DNA of 64,000 bases from Enterococcus haemoperoxidus ATCC BAA-382 (GTDB lineage Bacteria > Bacillota > Bacilli > Lactobacillales > Enterococcaceae). Each line of letters starts with the position of its first letter. Positions within the stretch are counted from its first letter, which is position 1. The DNA is taken from assembly GCF_000407165.1 (NCBI RefSeq), contig NZ_KE136479.1:1-64000 (forward strand), written 5' to 3'. Positions 39,681 to 48,784 of this stretch are shown here, piece by piece. The notes beneath the pieces are model-generated. The model saw only the letters and a program-made list of their open reading frames with translations, ran no database searches and was not told the origin of the DNA. The translations under genes were made by a program, and so were the position numbers.

Positions 39681-40337
39681 CTAAATCTCCCCTCTCAAAA
39701 CGCGAATATTCCATTGTAAATAACGTTTGAATACTTTTCCAAAAAATTTTGTTAGCGGCGTTAGAATCAGCAAGCCAATAACACCCGCACCAGAAAGAAA
39801 AATACTGAGGAACAACTGGAACATCGTCCCGTCATTAAAGCCAGCAGAGACTGAAATTCCGCCTAAAACCGGTGAAAGTAAGAAAACAACCGCCACTAAC
39901 CAACAAGAAAATAAAACCATAACAAATGCAAAAATAAGCCAAAACATCAAAAGAAAATTAAAAGAAAGAACACCAGCAATCTGACAAAATCGTGTAAATC
40001 CATTGTGTTGAGGACGTTCGTAAGAATGGTAAGTCTGCTCATAAGGGTGCTCAGGTACTTCTTCGTAGTAATAGTCTTTGTTTGCAACAGGCTCAATTTC
40101 TTGCCAACCATCACGCTCAAGTTTTTTTTCAGGGACAGTGATGTCAAATTCTTGTAAGATTTCTTCGGCGATGCCTCTTGGTTTTCCTAAACTTTTAGCG
40201 ATCTCCTCTTCGGTTTCACCGACAGCTAAACGTTCTTCAAAGATTGCCTCATATTTATTCAAGATAAACACTTGCTGTTGGGCAGTTAAAGGTTTTAAAT
40301 AGATCTTTAATTCGATTAAAAAGTGTTCCTTATTCAT
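39681..40337 (-). CDS. DUF1700 membrane protein
   Basis: 218 aa. The ATG at 40337 lies 4 nt after GGGGGAA; an upstream in-frame ATG includes that site. The N-terminal helical DUF1700 domain (FLIELKIYLKPLTAQQQVFILNKYEAIFEE, KSLGKPRGIAEEIL) is followed by about four membrane spans. Such proteins usually sit between a PadR regulator and a DUF4097 protein. No PadR gene is present here, so it stands as a two-gene unit. Confidence 0.83.
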   Translation of the reverse strand: MNKEHFLIELKIYLKPLTAQQQVFILNKYEAIFEERLAVGETEEEIAKSLGKPRGIAEEILQEFDITVPEKKLERDGWQEIEPVANKDYYYEEVPEHPYEQTYHSYERPQHNGFTRFCQIAGVLSFNFLLMFWLIFAFVMVLFSCWLVAVVFLLSPVLGGISVSAGFNDGTMFQLFLSIFLSGAGVIGLLILTPLTKFFGKVFKRYLQWNIRVLRGEI

Positions 40338-40635
40338 CTTGTTCCCCCATCTCATTTTCAAATCCGTTACTTCTTCTCAACTATAATTTTTTTTGGGTGT
40401 AATAACAAGCCTTTAATTAAAAAATCAGCCTAAGGTAAAGAGAGTAATCAGTCTTGAGACCTAGTCTCGTTGAAAATGAGGTATGATGATTGTGATAAAA
40501 TCAAAAAGAAAGAAAAAAATTACATTTTTGTTTTAATAACTAATGAAGAAAAATCGAAAAATATTTCTATTTTCTTTAAAAAAGGGTATACTATAAATCA
40601 AAGAATACTTTTTTAGAAAATTCGGAGGATATATT

Positions 40636-42732
40636 ATGGAGAAGTACAAAATATCAAGAAAAGAGCGGAGAAAAGCTGAACAGAATAAGATGACTTCTGA
40701 TCAGCTAAAAAAAGGAACCACTATGCTTAGCTCTGCGATTGTTGTCTCATCAATTGCTGCACCTATTGTCGCGCCAAAAATTGCTGAAGCGTCTGAAGAT
40801 AAAATTCCAAGTGAACAAGTAAGTTACTCAGATACCAACACACATACAGAAGTCGTTCAAACACAAACAACGGCGACTGATTCAAACAATTCGATGACAC
40901 AAGACACTCAGTCAACAGCACCTGAGACATCTTCAAGCGAAGAAACGTCTGAAACACAAGAATCATCAGAATTAAATACATCAGAAACAGCACAAAGTAC
41001 TGAGGTAACCGAATCTACAGAAGAATCAACTGAAGCGACTGATTCATCCTCCACTGAAACGGAAGAACCAAAAACTCCAGACCTTTCGATGCGTGCAGCT
41101 TTTTCTGCGCAATCTAGAAGTGTCAGCCCAAGTACCTTTATCGCTGAAATAGCCGGACACGCTCAATCTGTGGCTGCAGCGAACGATCTTTATGCTTCTG
41201 TAATGATGGCTCAAGCAATCCTGGAAAGTGACTGGGGGAAAAGCACATTAGCAGCAGCTCCAAACCATAATTTATTTGGAATTAAAGGAAGTTATCAAGG
41301 GCAATCTGTTACGATGAAGACGTGGGAAGTTATTAATGGTCAGTGGATTCAAGTAAACGCTGCTTTTAGAAAATACCCATCTTTTTCAGAGTCATTTGGG
41401 GACAATGCCTATGTTTTAAGAAATACTTCATTTCAAGCAGGAGTATATTATTATTCAGGCGCATGGAAGAGCAATACAAACTCTTACAGAGATGCAACAG
41501 CTTGGTTAACAGGTCGTTACGCGACAGATCCTAGTTATAATACTAAATTGAATAATATTATTACAACATACAATCTAACTCAATATGACTCACCTTCATC
41601 TGGAGGCGGTAATACAGGCGGTAATACCGGAGAAGGAAACACTGGTGGTAATACAGGGGGAAATAACGGTGGGAACACAGGAGGCGAAACAAGTGGTCAA
41701 GATGTGATTCACACCGTAAAAGCTGGCGATAGCTTATGGGCGTTATCTGCAAAATATGGCACCTCGATCGCTAACATCAAAAATTGGAATAAGCTTTCTG
41801 GTGATGTTATCTATGTAGGCCAAAAATTGATTGTGAAAAAAGGATCTGGCAATACTGGTGGAGGTAACACTGGAGGAAATACTGGTGGCTCAACAGGAAA
41901 TACCGGCGGTTCTGGTAATGCAGGAACAACAAATTCTTATTACACAGTAAAATCGGGTGATTCGCTATGGGCAATAGCCAATGCAAATGGCATAAGTATT
42001 GCGAATTTACGTCAATGGAATAATTTAAATGGCGATATCATTTATCCAGGCCAAAAATTAATCGTGAAAAAAGGATCTGGCAATACTGGTGGAGGCAGCG
42101 CTGGAGGAAATACTGGCGGCTCAACAGGAAATACCGGCGGTTCTGGTAATGCAGGAACAACAAATTCTTATTACACAGTAAAATCAGGTGATTCACTATG
42201 GGCAATAGCCAATGCAAATGGCATAAGTATTGCGAATTTACGTCAATGGAATAATCTAAATAGCGATATCATTTATCCAGGTCAAAAACTGATCGTGAAA
42301 AAAGGATCTGGGACTACTGGTGGAGGCAACACAGGAGGTAATACCGGCGGCTCAACAGGAAATACCGGTGGTTCAAATACTGGATCAACCAGTAGTTCTT
42401 ACACAGTAAAATCAGGTGACTCATTATGGGCGATTGCCAATGCAAATGGTATAAGCGTTGCAAATCTACGTCAATGGAACAATTTAAGTGGAGATATTAT
42501 TTATCCAGGTCAAAAATTGATTGTGAAAAAAGGCCAAGGCGGCTCGTCAGGTTCTAGTAGTTCAACTGGTAATCAAGGTGGCAGTCAAACCGCGGGCTTA
42601 CATACTGTGAAAAGCGGAGATACACTATGGGGACTTTCTCAAAAATATGGATCAAGCGTTCAAAAAATCAAACAAATGAACGGTTTATCTGGCGATATCA
42701 TCTATATTGGTCAAAAGTTGAAAGTTAAATAA
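40636..42732 (+). CDS. GH73/LysM autolysin, N-acetylglucosaminidase
   Basis: 698 aa; CGGAGGA precedes the ATG. Long signal peptide ending near IAEASED (about 53), a Thr/Ser/Glu-rich linker (55-150), then a GH73 domain (about 155-310, MAQAILESDWGKS with catalytic Glu197, NLFGIKGSY). Five LysM modules follow (YTVKSGDSLWAI, DIIYPGQKLIVKKG), joined by GNTGG linkers. Layout matches enterococcal AtlA-type cell-separating glucosaminidases. LysM modules bind peptidoglycan glycan chains. Three 231-bp linker-LysM units (from 41841, 42072 and 42303) are nearly identical DNA. Confidence 0.92.
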   Translation: MEKYKISRKERRKAEQNKMTSDQLKKGTTMLSSAIVVSSIAAPIVAPKIAEASEDKIPSEQVSYSDTNTHTEVVQTQTTATDSNNSMTQDTQSTAPETSSSEETSETQESSELNTSETAQSTEVTESTEESTEATDSSSTETEEPKTPDLSMRAAFSAQSRSVSPSTFIAEIAGHAQSVAAANDLYASVMMAQAILESDWGKSTLAAAPNHNLFGIKGSYQGQSVTMKTWEVINGQWIQVNAAFRKYPSFSESFGDNAYVLRNTSFQAGVYYYSGAWKSNTNSYRDATAWLTGRYATDPSYNTKLNNIITTYNLTQYDSPSSGGGNTGGNTGEGNTGGNTGGNNGGNTGGETSGQDVIHTVKAGDSLWALSAKYGTSIANIKNWNKLSGDVIYVGQKLIVKKGSGNTGGGNTGGNTGGSTGNTGGSGNAGTTNSYYTVKSGDSLWAIANANGISIANLRQWNNLNGDIIYPGQKLIVKKGSGNTGGGSAGGNTGGSTGNTGGSGNAGTTNSYYTVKSGDSLWAIANANGISIANLRQWNNLNSDIIYPGQKLIVKKGSGTTGGGNTGGNTGGSTGNTGGSNTGSTSSSYTVKSGDSLWAIANANGISVANLRQWNNLSGDIIYPGQKLIVKKGQGGSSGSSSSTGNQGGSQTAGLHTVKSGDTLWGLSQKYGSSVQKIKQMNGLSGDIIYIGQKLKVK
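41841..42533 (+). repeat. Three tandem 231-bp linker-LysM units
   Basis: Units begin AGGATCTGG at 41841, 42072 and 42303. The first two are almost identical; the third has diverged. 231 bp is 77 codons, so gain or loss by recombination keeps the frame and changes LysM number. Confidence 0.85.
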
Positions 42733-42795
42733 AACAATTGAAATTGACTGAAATATTTGGTAGTATGATAGCACATGACAGATATCTAAACAGTG

Positions 42796-43089
42796 AAGAG
42801 GAATAGTAGAAAGAACCATGTTTTAGAGAGCGTATGGTTGGTGAAAATACGCACAGAAGCTTTCGAACTCGCCTTTGAGTTATTTTACTGAATGAGTGCA
42901 GAATTGCTCTTTGAGCTTTTTCTGATACAGATGGATGACGAATAGTAATTCGATGATTCTCTAAACTTTACTAAGTAAGATCGGTGACGACCGTTAGCGC
43001 GTTGAGGCTTGTAATAATACAAGTAAATTTAGGTGGTACCACGTTGTAGATCACACGTCCTATAGGAATATTTTCCTGTAGGACTTTTT
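42796..43089 (+). promoter_or_regulatory. Leucine T-box riboswitch before leuS
   Basis: Stem I starts near AGTAGAAAGAACC. The specifier loop reads GAA-CTC-GCC with CTC (Leu) at 42868-42870. The antiterminator T-box AGGTGGTACCACG is at 43031-43043, and the terminator GTCCTATAGGAA/TTCCTGTAGGAC plus T5 at 43057-43089. Uncharged tRNA-Leu(GAG) would pair with CTC and prevent termination. Confidence 0.9.
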
Positions 43090-43329
43090 GTTGTTCATCA
43101 CTACACTTCATTTTGATCTAATCAATTTCTAAGAGCTAATGCCCTAAAAATTGAGGATTTACGACGGGCTATGCCAGCACAGATGAAGAAAGACACAAGG
43201 TATAAAAAGGTATCAAACGAGTGAATCAATACCAAGTAAACATTCAACAAAGCGATTCTAAGAGAATGCAGAACCAGCGTCATCAAACATTATTAATAAA
43301 AATGCTACTTAAAATAGGAGGAAACAAAC
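43090..43329 (+). other. 240-nt leader between T-box and leuS
   Basis: No gene. Leaderless T-boxes normally sit close to the start codon, but here 240 nt intervene. It contains TTTCTAAGAGCTAATG near 43124, similar to TTCTAAGAACTAAAGG near 54988. No hairpin with a T-run seen. An extra promoter or an inserted sequence cannot be excluded. Confidence 0.5.
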
Positions 43330-45843
43330 GTGAGTTACGATCATAAAGTAATTGAGAAAAAATGGCAAAAATATTGGGCTAAGCATAATAGTTTCACTAC
43401 CCACGATGATGTTAGTAAAGAAAAATTTTATGCCCTAGATATGTTCCCTTATCCATCTGGGCAAGGTCTTCATGTTGGACATCCTGAAGGTTATACAGCA
43501 ACAGATATTTTGTCTCGAATGAAAAGAAGCCAGGGATATAGTGTTTTACATCCAATGGGATGGGATGCTTTTGGTTTGCCAGCAGAACAATATGCTCTAG
43601 ATACTGGTAATGATCCAGCTGAATTTACGAAAAAAAATATTGAAACATTTAAACGTCAAATCAATTCATTAGGATTCAGTTATGATTGGAATCGTGAAAT
43701 TAATACGACAGATCCTGACTACTATAAATGGACCCAATGGATTTTCACAAAACTGTATGAACATGGTTTGGCTTATGAAGCAGAAGTAGCAGTCAACTGG
43801 GTGCCAGAGCTTGGAACAGTAATTTCAAATGAAGAAGTTATTGATGGAAAAAGTGAACGAGGCGGTTATGATGTTGTCAGAAAACCAATGCGTCAATGGA
43901 TGCTGAAAATCACAGCGTATGCAGATCGCTTACTAGATGATTTAGATTTAGTTGATTGGCCAGAAAGTATTAAAGACATGCAGCGCAATTGGATTGGGCG
44001 TTCTGAAGGTGCCAATGTCACGTTTAAAGTAGCGGGGACAAAAGAGGAATTTACAGTATTTACGACTCGTCCAGATACATTATTTGGTGCAACTTATACC
44101 GTTTTAGCACCTGAATTAGAATTGGTGAAAAAAATTACTACACCTGAACAAAAAGAAGCTGTAGAAGCTTATATAGAAGCTGCTTCTAAAAAATCTGATT
44201 TAAATCGGACAGATTTAGCCAAAGAAAAAACTGGTGTCTTCACAGGTGCTTATGCAATCAATCCAGTTAATGGGGCTGAAATTCCAATCTGGATCGCAGA
44301 TTATGTTTTAGCCTCTTATGGAACTGGCGCAATTATGGCTGTTCCTGCTCATGATGAGCGTGATTATGAATTCGCAAAAGCATTCAATATCGATATCATT
44401 CCAGTATTAGCAGGAGGGAATATCGAAGAAGCACCATTCACAGGCGATGGAGCACACATCAATTCTGAGTTTTTAGACGGTATGAATAAAGAAGAAGCAA
44501 TAGCTAAAATAAATGAATGGCTAGAAGAAAATAAAGTAGGGAAAAAAGAAGTTAGCTATCGCTTACGTGATTGGTTGTTTTCTCGTCAACGATACTGGGG
44601 TGAGCCAATTCCTGTAATCCATTGGGAAGATGGGACAACAACAACTGTTCCAGAATCTGAATTACCTTTAAGATTGCCAAAAACAGATGATATCAAACCA
44701 AGTGGAACAGGAGAATCACCACTTGCGAATATTACTGAGTGGATCAATGTAGTCGATCCTGAAACAGGTAAAAAAGGCAAACGCGAAACCAACACGATGC
44801 CGCAATGGGCGGGAAGCTCATGGTATCATTTACGTTATATCGATCCACATAACAAAAATGAAATTGCTAATTATGAAAAACTAGAACGCTGGTTGCCAGT
44901 AGATATTTATATTGGTGGAGCGGAACATGCCGTACTTCACTTGTTATATGCACGTTTCTGGCATAAATTCTTATATGATATTGGTGTTGTACCAACAAAA
45001 GAACCATATCAAAAACTCTATAACCAAGGCATGATCTTAGGTCAAAGTTTCCGTGATAGTCGAGGAGTACTAGTCCCTACGAATATGGTTGAGAAACGTG
45101 ATGGCGTTTGGGTGAATAGTGAAACGGGTGAAGAGCTAGAAGAAGCACCAGCTAAAATGAGTAAGTCATTGAAAAATGTTGTAAATCCTGATGATGTTGT
45201 CGAAAAATATGGTGCGGATACCCTGAGAATGTATGAAATGTTCATGGGTCCCCTTGACGCATCGATTGCTTGGAGTGAAAATGGGCTTGAAGGCAGCCGT
45301 AAATTCTTGGATCGTGTATGGCGTTTGATTGTAGATGAAAATAATAAAATGCGTGACCGCATCACGACTATCAACGACGGACGTCTAACTAAGGTTTATA
45401 ATCAAACAGTGAAAAAAGTGACAGAAGATATGGAAAATCTCCATTTCAATACTGCAATTTCTCAATTGATGGTCTTTGTAAATGAAGCGAATAAAGTGGA
45501 TGTTTTACCGTATGAATACATTGAAGGCTTTGTTCAATTACTAGCGCCAATCGCACCACATATCGGTGAAGAGCTATGGGCAATCCTTGGAAATGAAGAG
45601 AGCTTGACGAATGCACCTTGGCCAACATATGATGAAGCTGCATTGATCGAAGATGAGGTCGAAGTCGTTTTCCAAGTTAACGGAAAAGTTCGTACAAAAT
45701 TAAATATCGCTCGAGGGTTGAGTAAGGAAGAGTTAGAAGAGAAAGCATTAGCAGCAGAAGAAATCCAATCGTTTATTGAAGGGAAAACAGTACGTAAAGT
45801 CATTGTTGTTCCAGATAAATTGGTGAATATTGTAGCGAATTAA
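43330..45843 (+). CDS. leuS: Leucyl-tRNA synthetase
   Basis: 837 aa, GTG start after AGGAGG. Class I signatures: GLHVGHPEG (HIGH-type, about 46-54) and KMSKSLKN before the C-terminal third. The CP1 editing domain is present ([27 protein letters not shown]). An insertion of about 35-40 residues lies just before KMSKS ([16 protein letters not shown] to [10 protein letters not shown]), the leucine-specific domain seen in some LeuRS. Charges tRNA-Leu and hydrolyses mischarged products. Controlled by the T-box at 42796. Confidence 0.97.
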   Translation: MSYDHKVIEKKWQKYWAKHNSFTTHDDVSKEKFYALDMFPYPSGQGLHVGHPEGYTATDILSRMKRSQGYSVLHPMGWDAFGLPAEQYALDTGNDPAEFTKKNIETFKRQINSLGFSYDWNREINTTDPDYYKWTQWIFTKLYEHGLAYEAEVAVNWVPELGTVISNEEVIDGKSERGGYDVVRKPMRQWMLKITAYADRLLDDLDLVDWPESIKDMQRNWIGRSEGANVTFKVAGTKEEFTVFTTRPDTLFGATYTVLAPELELVKKITTPEQKEAVEAYIEAASKKSDLNRTDLAKEKTGVFTGAYAINPVNGAEIPIWIADYVLASYGTGAIMAVPAHDERDYEFAKAFNIDIIPVLAGGNIEEAPFTGDGAHINSEFLDGMNKEEAIAKINEWLEENKVGKKEVSYRLRDWLFSRQRYWGEPIPVIHWEDGTTTTVPESELPLRLPKTDDIKPSGTGESPLANITEWINVVDPETGKKGKRETNTMPQWAGSSWYHLRYIDPHNKNEIANYEKLERWLPVDIYIGGAEHAVLHLLYARFWHKFLYDIGVVPTKEPYQKLYNQGMILGQSFRDSRGVLVPTNMVEKRDGVWVNSETGEELEEAPAKMSKSLKNVVNPDDVVEKYGADTLRMYEMFMGPLDASIAWSENGLEGSRKFLDRVWRLIVDENNKMRDRITTINDGRLTKVYNQTVKKVTEDMENLHFNTAISQLMVFVNEANKVDVLPYEYIEGFVQLLAPIAPHIGEELWAILGNEESLTNAPWPTYDEAALIEDEVEVVFQVNGKVRTKLNIARGLSKEELEEKALAAEEIQSFIEGKTVRKVIVVPDKLVNIVAN

Positions 45844-45851
45844 ATCTATTA

Positions 45852-45889
45852 GAAACAGAGGTGCTGAATAAAATCAGTATCTCTGTTTC
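45852..45889 (+). terminator. Hairpin after leuS
   Basis: GAAACAGAG...CTGA pairs with TCAG...CTCTGTTTC. Few T follow, so it is a weak terminator and some read-through into fosX is possible. Confidence 0.6.
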
Positions 45890-45916
45890 ACTATAAATAG
45901 GAATGTGAGGGAAAAA

Positions 45917-46318
45917 ATGATCAGTCATATGACATTTATCGTTCGAGATTTAGAAAAAGCTACCCTGTTTTTTGAAACAATATTTTCTGCAAAAGAGATT
46001 TATTCAAGTGGAACAGCGATGTTTTCTGTAGCGCAAGAAAAATTTTTCCTGATCGATAATCTTTGGATAGCGATTATGCAAGGGGATTCTTTACCAACAA
46101 GGACATATGATCACATTGCATTTAAGATAGAAGAAAGTGAGTATGACAATTACTTAGCGAAAATCAACACTCTCGGATTAGAAATAAAAGCTGGCCGTTC
46201 ACGAATTGAAGGCGAAGCAAGCTCTATTTATTTCTACGATTTTGATAATCACTTATTCGAACTGCACACAGGAACTCTGGAAGAACGATTAAAACGTTAT
46301 CGACAAGGGGCTAAATAA
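45917..46318 (+). CDS. fosX: FosX-type fosfomycin hydrolase
   Basis: 133 aa, ATG after GAGGG. Vicinal oxygen chelate fold. Strong match to the recalled Listeria FosX pattern: MISHMTFIVRDL, QEKFFLIDNLWIAIM, RTYDHIAFKI and YFYDFDNHLFELHTGTLEER. Metal ligands are His4, His66 and Glu115. Glu41 lines up with the FosX general base that activates water. The enzyme opens the fosfomycin epoxide with water and Mn(II), inactivating the drug in the cytoplasm. No mobile-element signs nearby, so it appears intrinsic. Confidence 0.9.
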   Translation: MISHMTFIVRDLEKATLFFETIFSAKEIYSSGTAMFSVAQEKFFLIDNLWIAIMQGDSLPTRTYDHIAFKIEESEYDNYLAKINTLGLEIKAGRSRIEGEASSIYFYDFDNHLFELHTGTLEERLKRYRQGAK

Positions 46319-46325
46319 ACACATT

Positions 46326-46354
46326 TTGCACAAATAACAGCATCATGCTAAAAT
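46326..46354 (+). promoter_or_regulatory. Promoter upstream of the small ORF and ABC-F gene
   Basis: TTGCAC (46326-46331), exactly 17 nt, then TAAAAT (46349-46354). Confidence 0.65.
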
Positions 46355-46390
46355 ATACTTAAGAAATGACGAAGGTGGTGAATAAGTACA

Positions 46391-46510
46391 ATGGTCAACA
46401 TGCCAAAAATAACAACAGGTTTTTCATATATAATAGCGTACCTAGCTTTTTGTCATGTTATTATTTCCATTTTTTTATCTCAAGGGACAAGTGTGTCTAA
46501 AAAGGGATAA
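46391..46510 (+). CDS. 39-codon small membrane-type ORF
   Basis: 39 aa (MVNMPKITTGFSYIIAYLAF to VSKKG). One hydrophobic span of about 20 residues and a basic tail. GGTGG lies about 12 nt before the ATG, and a good promoter lies 37 nt upstream. Too short for usual gene calls. It could be a small membrane peptide, or the translated leader of an attenuator for the ABC-F gene, since a terminator follows at 46648. Confidence 0.45.
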   Translation: MVNMPKITTGFSYIIAYLAFCHVIISIFLSQGTSVSKKG

Positions 46511-46570
46511 AAAATTAAATAAAACAGACCATTCAGACTTATTTACTTGAAACGAATCAGTCATAAAATA

Positions 46571-46617
46571 ACAGAAGTATAGTGATTTTTTCGCTCATTT
46601 TAAACAGAAGTGTAGTG
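46571..46617 (+). repeat. Pair of 14-nt direct repeats
   Basis: ACAGAAGTATAGTG (46571-46584) and ACAGAAGTGTAGTG (46604-46617), differing at one base, between the small ORF and the terminator. Confidence 0.65.
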
Positions 46618-46647
46618 GAGAATCTCTCGCTAACAGTAAATAATGAA

Positions 46648-46678
46648 GGTTGAACGGAGAATTTTGTTCAGCTTTTTT
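46648..46678 (+). terminator. Terminator between small ORF and ABC-F gene
   Basis: GTTGAAC/GTTCAGC stem with inner pairs, followed by T6. Lies 78 nt before the ABC-F start. Confidence 0.75.
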
Positions 46679-46755
46679 GTGTACGCTAAAATTTAGTATA
46701 AAAGACGATAACGTTTATTGTCGTTGATCTGTCTGAATGGCAGAAAGAGGAAGAA

Positions 46756-48357
46756 ATGTTAGTACAATTACAAAAAATAACTAAAAATTATGGAACGGAA
46801 CCACTGTTTGAAGAATTGAATTTACAATTAAACAAGGGTGAAAAAATCGGATTGGTTGGTACAAATGGCTCGGGAAAATCAACAATTTTAAAAATCATCA
46901 CAGGAATCGAAAACGTTGATTCAGGAACAGTCAGCTGCAAGAAAAACGCACGTATTGGCTATTTAGCTCAAATGCCAGATGTTTGCGAACAGAAAGTCAA
47001 AGACTACTTGCTAGAAACGTTCACATTACTAAATACGATTCAAAAGCAATTAACACATTTGGAAGAGCAAATGGCGACTACAGAATGTGACGTAGAAAAA
47101 ATACTAGCACACTACGGTCAAAAACAAGAAGAATTTCAACAAGCTGGCGGTTACGAGATGGAAAATAAATTGGAGATGATCGCTAATGGTCTAATGATCA
47201 ATTATTTGTTACCAAAAAAACTTTCGGAATTAAGCGGTGGGGAGCAAACGATTGTTTCATTGGCAAGAATTCTATTACAGGAAAATGATCTTGTACTGTT
47301 AGACGAACCAACGAATCACTTGGATGCCAAAAGAATTACCTGGCTGGAAGGCTATTTGACTCATGAGAAAACGGCTTATTTGATTGTTTCTCATGATCGA
47401 TTATTTTTAGATCATACAGCTGAAAAAATTGTAGAACTAGAAGATGGCAGATTACTGGAATACAAAGGGAATTATACAGCTTATAAACGACAAAAAGAAG
47501 AGCAACTTGAGAAGCTTAGAAAAGATTTTGCCGAGCAGCAAAAGGAAATTCAGAAAATAAAGCTGGCCATACGTCGCTTTCGACAGTGGGGACACGAAGG
47601 CGATAATGAAAAATTCTTCAAAAAAGCCAAGCAACTTGAAAAAAGGTTAGAAAAAATTCGAAAAATCCCAAAACCTAAAGATGAAACAGCTAAAATAGGT
47701 AAAAAATTTAAAGATATAAATCGTTCAGGTAAAGAAGTTCTTCAATTTAAGGAAGTTAGCAAAAGCTACGCTGATCGAATAGTGTTTGATAAGGTTGAGT
47801 TTTCACTATTTTGGAAAGACCATTCGGCGATTATAGGGGAAAATGGTGTAGGCAAAAGCACCTTGCTAAAACTTGCACTAGCATTAGAACCCTTCGATAG
47901 CGGCGAAATCAAGCAAGGAACAAACCTTCAGGTAGGCTATTTGCCTCAAGTTATTCAATATGAAAATCCTAAACAAACAGTGCTGCAATCCTTCAGTGAA
48001 GGTTGTTCTTTAACAGAACAAGAAAGCCGTCGCGCACTTGCTAAGTACTCCTTTTATAGTGAGGATGTGATGAAACAGGTACGATTTTTAAGTGGCGGTG
48101 AAAAAATTCGTTTAGAATTAGCCAAATTGATGCATAATGAGGTCAATTTTTTAGTATTAGATGAACCAACGAACCATTTAGACATTGAGACGAGAGAAGA
48201 GATAGAAGAAATACTGGAAGAGTTTAAAGGAACAATGCTAGTAGTTTCACATGATCGCTTCTTTCTACAAAAAATGTTTGATTCGTTTTTAATTGTCGAC
48301 CAACAGAAAATCAGAAAAGAAACGGGGACATACTTAGATGTACTTGCTTCTAAATAG
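46756..48357 (+). CDS. ABC-F family ATPase, possible ribosome protection
   Basis: 533 aa, no membrane span. Two ABC ATPase domains: Walker A GTNGSGKST and GENGVGKST, signatures LSGGEQ and LSGGEK, and Walker B LLDEPTNHLD and LVLDEPTNHLD. The connecting linker (about 235-310) is highly charged with RRFRQWGHEGDNEKFFKKAKQ, the kind of arm that reaches the ribosomal P-site in antibiotic-resistance ABC-F proteins. It may protect against lincosamide, streptogramin or pleuromutilin drugs. A housekeeping translation factor is the alternative. Confidence 0.88.
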   Translation: MLVQLQKITKNYGTEPLFEELNLQLNKGEKIGLVGTNGSGKSTILKIITGIENVDSGTVSCKKNARIGYLAQMPDVCEQKVKDYLLETFTLLNTIQKQLTHLEEQMATTECDVEKILAHYGQKQEEFQQAGGYEMENKLEMIANGLMINYLLPKKLSELSGGEQTIVSLARILLQENDLVLLDEPTNHLDAKRITWLEGYLTHEKTAYLIVSHDRLFLDHTAEKIVELEDGRLLEYKGNYTAYKRQKEEQLEKLRKDFAEQQKEIQKIKLAIRRFRQWGHEGDNEKFFKKAKQLEKRLEKIRKIPKPKDETAKIGKKFKDINRSGKEVLQFKEVSKSYADRIVFDKVEFSLFWKDHSAIIGENGVGKSTLLKLALALEPFDSGEIKQGTNLQVGYLPQVIQYENPKQTVLQSFSEGCSLTEQESRRALAKYSFYSEDVMKQVRFLSGGEKIRLELAKLMHNEVNFLVLDEPTNHLDIETREEIEEILEEFKGTMLVVSHDRFFLQKMFDSFLIVDQQKIRKETGTYLDVLASK

Positions 48358-48387
48358 ATAAAGAAAAATATGGAAGAGTAGGCTAAA

Positions 48388-48514
48388 GGTTGGGACAGAA
48401 GAGTTTAACTCCGAGAACCAAGTAAGTATTGTGCAACAGCAGTTTACTATATTTACTGTGTTTTACAATAATTTCAGCATATTTCTCAAGGAGTTACTTC
48501 TGCTCCCACCTTTT
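48388..48514. repeat. Long intergenic hairpin, dispersed repeat family
   Basis: GGTTGGGACAGAAG pairs with CTTCTGCTCCCACC, AACTCC with GGAGTT, GAGAA with TTCTC, and TATTGT with ACAATA, around a loop of about 30 nt, ending in TTTTATT. The 5' arm shares GGGACAGAAGAGTTTAACTC-type wording with 27414 and 31690. Probably also ends the ABC-F transcript. The remaining 48515-48784 is AT-rich leader with no gene seen. Confidence 0.75.
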
Positions 48515-48784
48515 ATTCAGTCTTTTCTTTTTAGCATAGATGTCTAAAGAAAAAGTTAAGAGCTTTGAAAAAACTTAATAATTGTGAAGTATTAAACAAA
48601 AGTGCTTGAAACAGCGATGTAATATAAATATAGTTTGAAAGGAAAAGTTATAAACTGTGGAATAAATATATAATATTTTAAAAATATAAATATTAAATTG
48701 ATATTTATATAGAATTGCAATACAATGTTATAAGTAATGTATATTATCGTTGTGTTTTATATAAAATAGTAAGGGAGGACTGTC

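Noticed and set aside
40903-41090. Ser/Thr/Glu-rich stretch of the autolysin as a possible frameshift
   Set aside because: It is a normal low-complexity linker between signal peptide and GH73 domain; the frame is continuous through all LysM modules.
46679-46755. Antisense RNA promoter facing the small ORF
   Set aside because: A TATACT box can be seen on the minus strand but no acceptable -35 element; left as an open question rather than a feature.
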